A stretch of 25,407 nt of DNA, from positions 1-25,407 of the IMG/VR virus record IMGVR_UViG_3300032278_000108. The stretch is one strand, 5' to 3'. A program made the translations under genes and the position numbers. This DNA is from a virus. The first letter of the stretch is position 1, and each line of letters starts with the position of its first letter. Positions 8,301 to 13,889 of the stretch are shown here, piece after piece. Below the pieces are notes generated by a model. That model saw only the letters and a list, made by a program, of their open reading frames with translations. It was not told the DNA's origin and did not search any database.

Positions 8301-9979
8301 AAACTTAATGCTCCGTTTGTTGCTACAGTTAATACAGCCGTATCACCACTAGAACCAGTCATTGTTACAACTTTACCATCTATTGCTACATCATCAACTG
8401 TTAATGCTGTTAAAGTACCTAAACTTGTAATATTTGTTTGAGCAGCTGTTGTTACTGTAGCTGCTGTACCACTTGTATTTCCTGTTACATTACCTGTTAC
8501 ATCACCAGTAACATCTCCTTCAAGATTTGCTACTAATGTACCTACGGCATAACCTGTACCACTCGTATTTACTGTAGTTGTAGGCGCTGCCTGAGTATCT
8601 TTAAATAGTTTCCATTTTCCACTATCACTTGCATCTCTAAATAAACCTGCATAAAGGTCTTGTGAACCTGAAGTATCGTATAATCCGTATAGCCCAATAT
8701 CAACTGCGTCTGCTGCACTATTACCGCTAGCTAGTATGATTAAAGGATCTTCTACGGATAGAGTTGCTGTATTAACAGTTGTAGTGTCTCCACTAACTGT
8801 TAAGTCTCCTGCGATTGTTACATCATCTGGGAGTCCAATAGTAATCTTATTATTTGAAACTGTTGTATTTACTTCATTTGAAGTTCCTTCAAAAGTTAAA
8901 GTATCAGTACCAACTGTAACAGTATCATTTGAACCACTATCTGCAGCGATTGTAAGTACTGAACTTGTAGCTGCTGTACTTGCGGCTGTAATACGTCCTT
9001 GCGCATCAATAGTTATTACTGGAATTGCTGAACTTGAACCATAAGCTGCAGCTGTTACTGCAGTATCGGCTAGTTTAGCTGCCGTTACTTGGTCATTACC
9101 TATATGTGCTGTATCAATACTTAAATCAACATATTGATCTGAGTCTACTGAATTAACAGACATATGAGCTAGATCTACTGCTCCAGCTGCTAACTCATCA
9201 CTATCTACAGCATCATCAGCTAAATGTTCATTATCGATTGACCCAGCTGCATAGTGCTCTGAGTCTATCAAGTCATTAGGTATCATAGTAGCAGTTATAA
9301 CATTATCTGGTAGTTTAGCTGCTGTAATAGCATTATTAGCTATATGAGCAGAATCAATACTTAAATCAACATACTGATCTGAATCTATTGAGTTAACTGA
9401 CATGTGAGCTAGATCTATTGCTCCAGCTGCTATCTCATCACTATCTACGGCATCATCAGCTAAATGTTCATTATCAATACTAGCTGCTGCATAATGCTCT
9501 GAATCTATCAGGTCATTAGGTATCATAGTAGCAGTTATAACATTATCTGGTAGTTTAGCTGCTGTAATAGCGTTATTAGCTATATGAGCAGAGTCAATAC
9601 TTAGATCAACATACTGGTCACTATCTACTGAGTTAGCTGCCATTTTTGCTAATTCGACAGCATCATCTGCCAAATGAGCTACAGTTATTATGTTCTGTGC
9701 TATTTCTCTAGCTGTAATATTGTTTTCTGCGATCTTTATCGAGGTAACACTATTATCTGCTATATATAGAGTGGCTATTGCATTAGTAGCAAGCTCTCTT
9801 GCTGTAATTGCATTTTCAGCTATTTTTACTGATTCTACGGCATTATCCGCTAAATGAGCTACAGTTATTATATTCTGTGCTATTTCTCTTGCTGTAATAT
9901 TATTTTCTGCTATTATAGTAGAAGTTACAGCATTAGTAGCTGGAAAAGTATCTTGTGGTCGTTTACCTATGTATGACAT
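5327..9979 (-). CDS. Long decapeptide-repeat tail fibre protein (1550 aa)
   Basis: Giant repetitive fibre. It begins MSYIGKRPQDTF, an N-terminal motif common in marine phage fibres and a likely virion-attachment tip. Residues 13-312 are about 30 tandem decapeptides. The remaining 1200 residues are Gly/Thr/Asp-rich beta segments with recurring fibre motifs: TTTVNTATLSVEDPLI, repeated GDVTG/GNVTG strings, ETKIDFETADEIHLY, DLGTTGVRWKDAYVD, and two identical 37-residue blocks ending LTYNPSTGV. The C-terminus (FTLTNPTTENVGQSGSFVF to the end) resembles a terminal beta domain. The start has an AGGGG Shine-Dalgarno over the upstream TAG. It is expected to be a homotrimer involved in host recognition. 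Its C-terminal third shares near-identical DNA with the 444-residue fibre. Confidence 0.85.
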   Translation of the reverse strand: MSYIGKRPQDTFPATNAVTSTIIAENNITAREIAQNIITVAHLADNAVESVKIAENAITARELATNAIATLYIADNSVTSIKIAENNITAREIAQNIITVAHLADDAVELAKMAANSVDSDQYVDLSIDSAHIANNAITAAKLPDNVITATMIPNDLIDSEHYAAASIDNEHLADDAVDSDEIAAGAIDLAHMSVNSIDSDQYVDLSIDSAHIANNAITAAKLPDNVITATMIPNDLIDSEHYAAGSIDNEHLADDAVDSDELAAGAVDLAHMSVNSVDSDQYVDLSIDTAHIGNDQVTAAKLADTAVTAAAYGSSSAIPVITIDAQGRITAASTAATSSVLTIAADSGSNDTVTVGTDTLTFEGTSNEVNTTVSNNKITIGLPDDVTIAGDLTVSGDTTTVNTATLSVEDPLIILASGNSAADAVDIGLYGLYDTSGSQDLYAGLFRDASDSGKWKLFKDTQAAPTTTVNTSGTGYAVGTLVANLEGDVTGDVTGNVTGNTSGTAATVTTAAQTNITSLGTLTALTVDDVAIDGKVVTMTGSSGDTAVLTVATNGALSLVTTDTAAAAANIQITADGTVDIDSAGVLTLDSGAAINIEPASGSAILLDGTISVDAGVVTGATSITSTAFVGDITGDVTGTADLATSITAAANNSTDETVYPTFVDGATGTQGIETDTGLTYNPSTGVLTTTSVTGNLTGNVTGNLTGQVSTGAQTSITSLLAADIKIGEDNETKIDFETADEIHLYAANAEQVYVADGIFGPQTDSDVDLGTTGVRWKDAYVDTVTTTGNVTIGGDLTVTGDDITMGTNTSGAALIGDGTNFNPVVISGDIAIATNGAASIQANSVDGTHIALGSDAAGDVMYYNGTNYIRLAKGSDDEVLTLASGVPSWATSGSGAISLTIATMTGDNSDTTLALGVTPTNENNVQIYFDGVYQSKSNYSLSGATITFSTAPATGVAVEAIVTTTAGSTTATVLVDADSDTKIQVEESSDEDIIRFDIEGTEQLVLADGVLKPTTTNDIDLGTGSLEFKNAWFDGTVTSDAFAGPLTGDVTGNADTATVATTVTITDNESTNENNAIIFTAGGDVDGGNIGLESDGDLTYNPSTGLLSSTGVTASGTVTYGSLSDGTITITAFVDEDNMSTNSATLVPTQQSVKAYVDAQVTASDLDFQGDSGGALSIDLDSETLDIAGGTGIDTTGSGNELSVAIDSTVTTLTGTQTLTNKTLTAPTLTTPALGTPASGVMTNATGTAASLTAGTATVGTNVTVNANNSTDETVYPTFVDGATGTQGIETDTGLTYNPSTGVITSTQFTGNVTGTLTGTATGLAGSPNITVGTIGSGAVTSSGVVTGTGFTIGSAAIIEAELETIDGVTASYGTVLANKAVVVGASKEIATFGTLGCGAITSTGSSSFATSVKTPLIEYTDGDDAMTIADGGKVTFGAAAVGKQHEPSAGSSLTPDFDTYQHFLLRANANFTLTNPTTENVGQSGSFVFWHDGGAFTLSIGSQYKVPGGGTGITLSTSGDGVYDIIPYYVYATDAVILGKPQLDVKD
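5661..5806. repeat. Dispersed 146-bp repeat, copy B (partner 907-1052)
   Basis: Partner of the 146-bp block in the short fibre gene. It lies in the same relative place, before the C-terminal domain. The two proteins differ at only a few positions across it. Confidence 0.8.
6075..6175. repeat. Dispersed 101-bp repeat, copy A (partner 7926-8026)
   Basis: It aligns without gaps to 7926-8026 at an offset of 1851 bp, with about 13 mismatches. The encoded residues are identical in both places (NNSTDETVYPTF through LTYNPSTGV). Both copies are inside the long fibre gene. Confidence 0.8.
7926..8026. repeat. Dispersed 101-bp repeat, copy B (partner 6075-6175)
   Basis: Second copy of the intragenic module in the long fibre. 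A third, much more diverged version of the same protein motif (DGDLTYNPSTGLL) is encoded near 6650-6780. Confidence 0.8.
9044..9943 (-). repeat. 30-bp coding repeat array (29-30 decapeptide units)
   Basis: Residues 13-312 of the long fibre divide without gaps into 10-residue units, e.g. IAENNITARE, IAQNIITVAH, LADDAVELAK, MAANSVDSDQ, YVDLSIDSAH, IANNAITAAK. Position 1 is I, L, M or Y; position 2 is usually A; position 6 is V or I; position 10 is often K, E, H or Q. The exact 30-bp register makes corresponding codons recur every 30 bases. Confidence 0.9.
9121..9600 (-). repeat. 240-bp tandem higher-order repeat (2 copies)
   Basis: Positions 9121-9360 and 9361-9600 align base for base with about 21 mismatches in 240 and no gaps. 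Each copy encodes eight decapeptides. A third, partial copy starts at 9601 and soon diverges. This is a recent expansion inside the older 30-bp array. Confidence 0.88.
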
Positions 9980-9988
9980 TTATTACCC

Positions 9989-10324
9989 CTACGTCTGTTG
10001 TAATACAGAGACTATTGTGTCTACTGAACTTGCTGTGTCTGAAACAACCTTTATTATGTCGCTGGCTTCTAGTACGAGTTTTTGATCTACTCCTACGGCA
10101 ACTAATGTTCCACCTTCGAATATTTCTGCATTTTTTACTATATAATAATGTGCAGTTGCAGAGTTATCATATATTCTAATACTAACTTTTATAGGACTAG
10201 TACTTGTTATATTTGAACAAGAGAGCCCTATTACTGTTGTAGTAGTAGAACTTGGTGTAGTGTAGACAGAAACTTCAGAAGTTCCTGTAGCGGCTGCGCC
10301 CGCATTTTTAAATGCATTTGCCAT
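9989..10324 (-). CDS. Small beta-rich virion protein (111 aa)
   Basis: It starts MANAFKNAGAAATGTSEVSV and ends with KLVLEASDIIKVVSDTASSV and DTIVSVLQ. This layout of alternating hydrophobic strands with a late LEAxDxIxVxxxxxxxVdxxxSxL motif is seen in small structural proteins of many tailed phages, whose exact place in the virion is generally unassigned. No catalytic residues are visible. An AGGA Shine-Dalgarno lies within the end of the preceding 69-codon gene, 7 nt before the ATG. Its place in the fibre operon suggests a tail or fibre accessory role, which is inference. Confidence 0.65.
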   Translation of the reverse strand: MANAFKNAGAAATGTSEVSVYTTPSSTTTTVIGLSCSNITSTSPIKVSIRIYDNSATAHYYIVKNAEIFEGGTLVAVGVDQKLVLEASDIIKVVSDTASSVDTIVSVLQQT

Positions 10325-10328
10325 ATTT

Positions 10329-10538
10329 TTATCCTAGCGCTATCGCTAATGCTAAAGCGTCGTCATCAGTTGTTAATTCAGTTACATCTTTAAAAGTTAA
10401 AATTGTATCGTCTGATTTTCTTAAGTATATAGTTCCTGCTACTGCTCCAATAGCTAGTTCGCCAACGGCTATATCATCTGTATCTGGAGCATTAGTATTA
10501 GTTACATTTCTTTTTAATTTTATTAAATTATCTGCCAT
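10329..10538 (-). CDS. 69-aa protein resembling a fibre N-terminal module
   Basis: A 69-residue ORF with a proper Shine-Dalgarno (AGGA at the upstream TAG) and tight spacing to both neighbours, so it is likely real. MADNLIKLKRNVTNTNAP followed by VGELAIG matches the first residues of the 605-aa protein next door (MATNVIKIKRSTGTSAP, then AGELAFTG). It then has IYLRKSDDTILTF and an acidic Ala/Leu end. It has the likely attachment module of a fibre without the shaft. It could be a free-standing adaptor or a remnant of a fibre that lost its shaft; the intact start, stop and ribosome site favour a functional small protein. Confidence 0.6.
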   Translation of the reverse strand: MADNLIKLKRNVTNTNAPDTDDIAVGELAIGAVAGTIYLRKSDDTILTFKDVTELTTDDDALALAIALG

Positions 10539-10547
10539 AATTTAGTC

Positions 10548-12365
10548 CTATGAGAAGGTTCCGCCATCTATTGCTTGCATGGTAAAAGCTGATCCAGTAG
10601 AAGTCATTACATACCCTGCTGTACTTGATGCAGTTAATCCTGTTCCACCTTGACCAACTGCTACAGTTGTTCCTTCCCATGTACCAGAACCAATTGTACC
10701 TACTGTTGTTAAGTTAGAAAGTGTATCAATTGCTGCTTCAATAGTTGCTTCTGTTGTTGCATCTAAAGCATCAACATTTTGAAGTGTTAAAGTTCCCGAA
10801 CTATCAGAGAATGGAGTTGAATCACCAACAGTTAATCCTGATGCTGCTGTTTCAATATTCGCTTTTAAAGTACCTTGAGTACCTGAGAAAACACTAGTAG
10901 AATCTGTAGCATCTGGAATAAATGCAAATTTACCATCTGAATCATCATACCCCATAAATGCTATTTTAGCTCCACCACTATTATATTTCATCTTGATTCC
11001 TCTATCGAGGTTATCATCAGAGCCAGAAGCTCCCATTTCAAATATTGGATCTGCTATAGTTACTGTAGTTGAATTTACAGTAGTAGTTGTACCACTTACT
11101 GTCAAATCTCCTGTAACTGTAAGATTATCTCCTATTGTTGTTTCTGAAGTACCATGTCCGATTGTAACTGCTATACCACTTGTTTCAGTAGCTAATTTTA
11201 AAGCTCCTGTAGCATTAGTAACATATGAGTTACTACCATCATGATAAAGAAGCATATCATCGCCAGTTCCTAATTTAACATTTGCATCATCAGGCATGTC
11301 TACATGAGTAGTAGGACTAATTACCCCTGTTACTCCAAGAGTGCCTCCTACTGTAGCGCCACCTGCGATTGCAGTTGTAGAACTAGCAACCGTAGCATGT
11401 GGTGTAACTGTAATATGAGCTACTGCTGTTCCAGCTGAAGCTATATCATTACCAAATGTTAATGTTCCACTTGTATTAGCTGTTATTGTCCAATCATCTG
11501 AAGCATCATCTGATTCATCAGCTATCAACATTAGTGAAGCTGATTCTCCTTCAGTTCCTGTAACTGAAAGCATGTCTGATGTTATTGCTACATCACCAGT
11601 TCCATGAGGAGCCAGTGTTAAACTTCCATTAGTATCTGTAGTAGAAATGGTATTACCATTTACATTAACATTATCTACATTAAGTGCTGTTAAAGTTCCT
11701 ACTGAAGTTACATTAGATAAAGTATCTAGTGCTGACTCGAAATAAGTTTCAAAGTCAGTTAATGCAACATGAACCATAGTTCCATTATCATTAACAACAA
11801 CTCTATCTGCATCTGCTAGTGTAGTAGATGTTGCAGAGTTTGCTGAACCATCTACAATATTCAATTCTGCTGTAGTAGATGTTACTCCATCTAAAAGATT
11901 AAATTCTGCTGCTGTAGCTGTAAGTGCAGTACCTGCTATTTGTAAGCTGGTTGCATTTACTTGACCAGAGGCACCATAAATTAAGGCTTTACTATTAACA
12001 ATAGTTCCCGCAGAAGAACCGTCTATTAAATTAAGTTCTGCTGCTGTTGAAGATACTAATGTATCTGAACCAGAGCTTCCTAAATATAAAGCTGGGGTTC
12101 TTAGTTGTGTAGTTGAACTAGCAGAGTCAACAATTAGTGCTGAACTTGCTGTAGTCGTACCATGTGCGTGATCCATTAATCCTGCAAAGTAATTTCCGCC
12201 AATTACTGTTACTGCATTTGAATTTGCAGGGTCACCAATAAATAGACGTTGTCCATTATTACCAGCAGTTCCACCGCCTCCTGTAAATGCTAGTTCTCCA
12301 GCATTTAACGACGAGGGTGCGGAAGTCCCTGTCGATCTTTTAATTTTAATTACATTTGTAGCCAT
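10548..12365 (-). CDS. Repeat-rich fibre-like virion protein (605 aa)
   Basis: Beta-rich Gly/Thr/Ala structural protein. The N-terminus NVIKIKRS..AGELAF is a probable virion-anchoring module. Three copies of the motif TAAELNLIDG occur at about residues 107-116, 151-160 and 164-173, a motif frequent in phage fibres. Residues about 417-510 (LTVSGTTTTVNSTTVTIADP, then FMGYDDSDGKFAF) correspond to a segment of the 1550-residue fibre (TTTVNTATLSVEDP, then RDASDSGKWKLF), so the two share a domain. It ends GQGGTGLTASSTAGYVM and AIDGGTFS. Its start is a TAATG overlap with the 126-aa gene. Likely a secondary fibre or tail-tip decoration; the receptor is unknown. Confidence 0.75.
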   Translation of the reverse strand: MATNVIKIKRSTGTSAPSSLNAGELAFTGGGGTAGNNGQRLFIGDPANSNAVTVIGGNYFAGLMDHAHGTTTASSALIVDSASSTTQLRTPALYLGSSGSDTLVSSTAAELNLIDGSSAGTIVNSKALIYGASGQVNATSLQIAGTALTATAAEFNLLDGVTSTTAELNIVDGSANSATSTTLADADRVVVNDNGTMVHVALTDFETYFESALDTLSNVTSVGTLTALNVDNVNVNGNTISTTDTNGSLTLAPHGTGDVAITSDMLSVTGTEGESASLMLIADESDDASDDWTITANTSGTLTFGNDIASAGTAVAHITVTPHATVASSTTAIAGGATVGGTLGVTGVISPTTHVDMPDDANVKLGTGDDMLLYHDGSNSYVTNATGALKLATETSGIAVTIGHGTSETTIGDNLTVTGDLTVSGTTTTVNSTTVTIADPIFEMGASGSDDNLDRGIKMKYNSGGAKIAFMGYDDSDGKFAFIPDATDSTSVFSGTQGTLKANIETAASGLTVGDSTPFSDSSGTLTLQNVDALDATTEATIEAAIDTLSNLTTVGTIGSGTWEGTTVAVGQGGTGLTASSTAGYVMTSTGSAFTMQAIDGGTFS

Positions 12366-12745
12366 TAAAATGACCCTCCATCAAGAGTAAGCATAGTTTC
12401 TGCTGTTCCTCCTGCTCCGGCAAGTGTTTGCCATGTTGATTCCCGATAAACTTTAATCTCATCATCATCTGTATCGTACCAAAGGTCTCCTTCGTTCAAT
12501 TGTGAACCTGATGGAGTACCTGCTTGTACGAAATAATCGCCTGCAAGTTCGTCTAGTGCTGCTTGTACATTAGTAGACTCCATACGCCCAGAAGGTGTAT
12601 ATATAATCGCTGAACCAACAGTTGCTGAAATTTGAGTTGATATTTCGAGTGTAGTACTTTCTCCAGTAACATTATAAGTAGTGCTTGTACCATCTATAGT
12701 TAAAGTTGTAGTTACGGGTGTAGAGATAGTAAGTGTTGTTGCCAT
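12365..12745 (-). CDS. Small fibre-associated structural protein (126 aa)
   Basis: The first 50 residues are Thr-rich alternating strands (TTLTISTPVTTTLTIDG). Then come NVQAALDELAGDYF and GDLWYDTDDDEIKVYRESTW at about residues 58-105. The LWYDTDDDEIKVY stretch resembles a motif that recurs in phage tail fibres and other virion proteins. Its end (TMLTLDGGSF) resembles the end of the following 605-aa protein (TMQAIDGGTFS). It is coupled to both neighbours by TAATG stop/start overlaps. Function unknown; an adaptor between tail tip and fibres is possible. Confidence 0.6.
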   Translation of the reverse strand: MATTLTISTPVTTTLTIDGTSTTYNVTGESTTLEISTQISATVGSAIIYTPSGRMESTNVQAALDELAGDYFVQAGTPSGSQLNEGDLWYDTDDDEIKVYRESTWQTLAGAGGTAETMLTLDGGSF

Positions 12746-13086
12746 TATGCCCTCGTTATTTCTCTATCCAGAGTACAAGTGCCTTTAATAAGTCTTGATA
12801 CTGCCGCATCGCTAGCTGTATAAATTTCTAAATCATACACATATTGTCCAGCAGTTGCTGATGACGAGGTAGCTGCAGGTAAAGCTATATTGACCTTTCC
12901 ATTTGAAGGTGTAGGAATCGTACACGTAAAACTGAACGCAGCAGAAGATGACTCTTCCGCCGCTCTCGCTTGTGCTCGTGCCGAATATCCTGTTAGGTTT
13001 TTGACCACATCATCTTCTTTTACTTCAATATTAATACTAAAGTCTGAGCCTTGGTCAATCTCAATGTTGTAAGTTGCAGCTGACAT
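12745..13086 (-). CDS. Ig-like/BppU-N-type small tail protein (113 aa)
   Basis: First gene of the fibre operon. It has the pattern of a widespread small phage tail protein with a beta-sandwich like the N-terminal domain of baseplate upper proteins: IEIDQGSDFSINIEVKEDD, then LTGYSARAQAR, then GKVNIALPAATSSSATAGQY, then YVYDLEIYTASDAAVSRLIKG and a closing strand TCTLDREIT. No enzyme motif is present. The ATG is preceded by AAGGAG 11 nt upstream, and a consensus promoter lies just before that. A structural role in anchoring fibres is inferred from family resemblance and position. Confidence 0.65.
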   Translation of the reverse strand: MSAATYNIEIDQGSDFSINIEVKEDDVVKNLTGYSARAQARAAEESSSAAFSFTCTIPTPSNGKVNIALPAATSSSATAGQYVYDLEIYTASDAAVSRLIKGTCTLDREITRA

Positions 13087-13097
13087 ATTCTTATTTT

Positions 13098-13103
13098 CTC
13101 CTT
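13098..13103 (-). promoter_or_regulatory. Ribosome binding site for the 113-aa gene
   Basis: AAGGAG on the minus strand, 11 nt before the ATG at 13086. The predicted transcription start (about 13104) falls directly next to it, so the leader would be very short (about 18 nt). Confidence 0.65.
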
Positions 13104-13110
13104 ATTCTTA

Positions 13111-13139
13111 ATTATACTAAAATTAGAGGTAAATGTCAA
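13111..13139 (-). promoter_or_regulatory. Consensus sigma70-type promoter of the fibre operon
   Basis: On the minus strand the -35 box TTGACA (13139-13134) and -10 box TATAAT (13116-13111) are both perfect and separated by 17 bp. The promoter faces the fibre operon, with a predicted start near 13104. It lies in the only intergenic gap longer than about 15 bp in the window. Confidence 0.8.
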
Positions 13140-13155
13140 GATAAATTTTTTGACA
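13134..13155. promoter_or_regulatory. Inverted repeat over the -35 box (possible operator)
   Basis: TGTCAA, ten bases, TTGACA form a perfect 6-bp dyad centred near 13144. One arm is the -35 box itself. Flanking GAGG (13126-13129) and CCTC (13156-13159) extend the symmetry imperfectly. It could be an operator, but the arms are short and partly forced by the -35 sequence. Confidence 0.35.
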
Positions 13156-13219
13156 CCTCCTCTGAAATTGAGAGTTATTTTGCGTGAATTGTATTAGTCA
13201 TTTGACTGTTGATGTTGAA

Positions 13220-13240
13220 GGGTGGCTGATAGCCACGCCC
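13220..13240 (-). terminator. Hairpin after the GNAT gene (possible terminator)
   Basis: In the minus-strand transcript a stem GTGGCT/AGCCAC with a 3-nt loop, extended by a GG/CC pair across a one-base bulge, begins 4 nt after the GNAT stop codon. No U-tract follows (the next bases are UUCAACAUC), so it is a weak intrinsic terminator or an RNA-end stabilising element. The next 60 bases before the promoter contain only a short AGTCA-TT-TGACT dyad (13196-13207). Confidence 0.4.
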
Positions 13241-13244
13241 ATTA

Positions 13245-13889
13245 TTAAGATACGGTATATGTTACATCAGCCCAATCACTGTCTGCACTTTTTAGTGCTT
13301 CACACTGTGCAATAGTTATACTTAAACTATCTAAAGATACGGAAGCTCCCTCAGAATTTAAAGCAAGATCACTAGAGTCTTTGGCTGATGCTGAAATAGC
13401 CATACCTAAATTTCCTAATTTTGTTTTTACTAGTCCGATGGTACTAAACGTTGGGTCATTTTCTACCCAACCTTTGATTGTTGTAATATTCCATTCACGC
13501 ATTAGTCCTACTGCTAATATTTTATGGTCTGTAAAATAACCATTACCTCTATGAGTAGGGTGTATAATATCTGCACGTACCCAAGCTTCTCCAGATGCTT
13601 CAAAACTATATACTCTTATACCCACAGCAACACCTGCTGGGTTTACTGAAATATAAGTTCTGATAATAGGTTGGTTGTTGGGCATAGTATAGCCACTTTT
13701 AATACTAGCATCTGTGCCTGTTTCATTTTGTGTTATTCTTGCAGAAAACCACTTTAAACGTTCGTCATAAGTAAATGTTCCAACTTCTGGACTTAAAGGA
13801 TAATCCTTCCAACACTCCATCCAAAATGTGTAATCGCTTTCTATCATGGGTCTATGTACCCAACTATTATTTGCTGTAACTGTAGTCAT
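13245..13889 (-). CDS. GNAT-like N-acetyltransferase in the tail operon (214 aa)
   Basis: Motif A of the GNAT fold is visible as a strand VRADIIHP (104-111) followed by THRGNGYFTDHKIL (112-125). HPxxRGxG is the acetyl-CoA pyrophosphate-binding loop, followed by a helix. The N-terminus HRPMIESDYTFWMECWKDYP is a plausible first strand and helix, and TYISVNPAGVAVGIRVY (78-94) gives central strands. The C-terminus (about 170-214) is beta-rich and not obviously GNAT. The start ATG overlaps the J stop in TAATG, so translation is probably coupled. Its substrate is unknown; it may modify a virion or host protein, or be a non-catalytic structural GNAT fold. Confidence 0.65.
   Translation of the reverse strand: MTTVTANNSWVHRPMIESDYTFWMECWKDYPLSPEVGTFTYDERLKWFSARITQNETGTDASIKSGYTMPNNQPIIRTYISVNPAGVAVGIRVYSFEASGEAWVRADIIHPTHRGNGYFTDHKILAVGLMREWNITTIKGWVENDPTFSTIGLVKTKLGNLGMAISASAKDSSDLALNSEGASVSLDSLSITIAQCEALKSADSDWADVTYTVS

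Noticed and set aside
8736-9044. Plus-strand open frame of 102 codons, with similar ones at 5877, 6933, 8022, 10312 and 10993
   Set aside because: All are antisense to convincing fibre genes; their composition is explained by the opposite-strand codons and none shows a recognisable domain.
9044-9943. CRISPR-like array because of the regular 30-bp spacing
   Set aside because: There are no unique spacers between constant repeats; the periodicity is coding, in one uninterrupted frame, and units vary synonymously.
13150-13178. Divergent plus-strand promoter starting from TTGACA at 13150
   Set aside because: No acceptable -10 box lies at 16-18 bp (AGTTAT at best) and no plus-strand gene follows.
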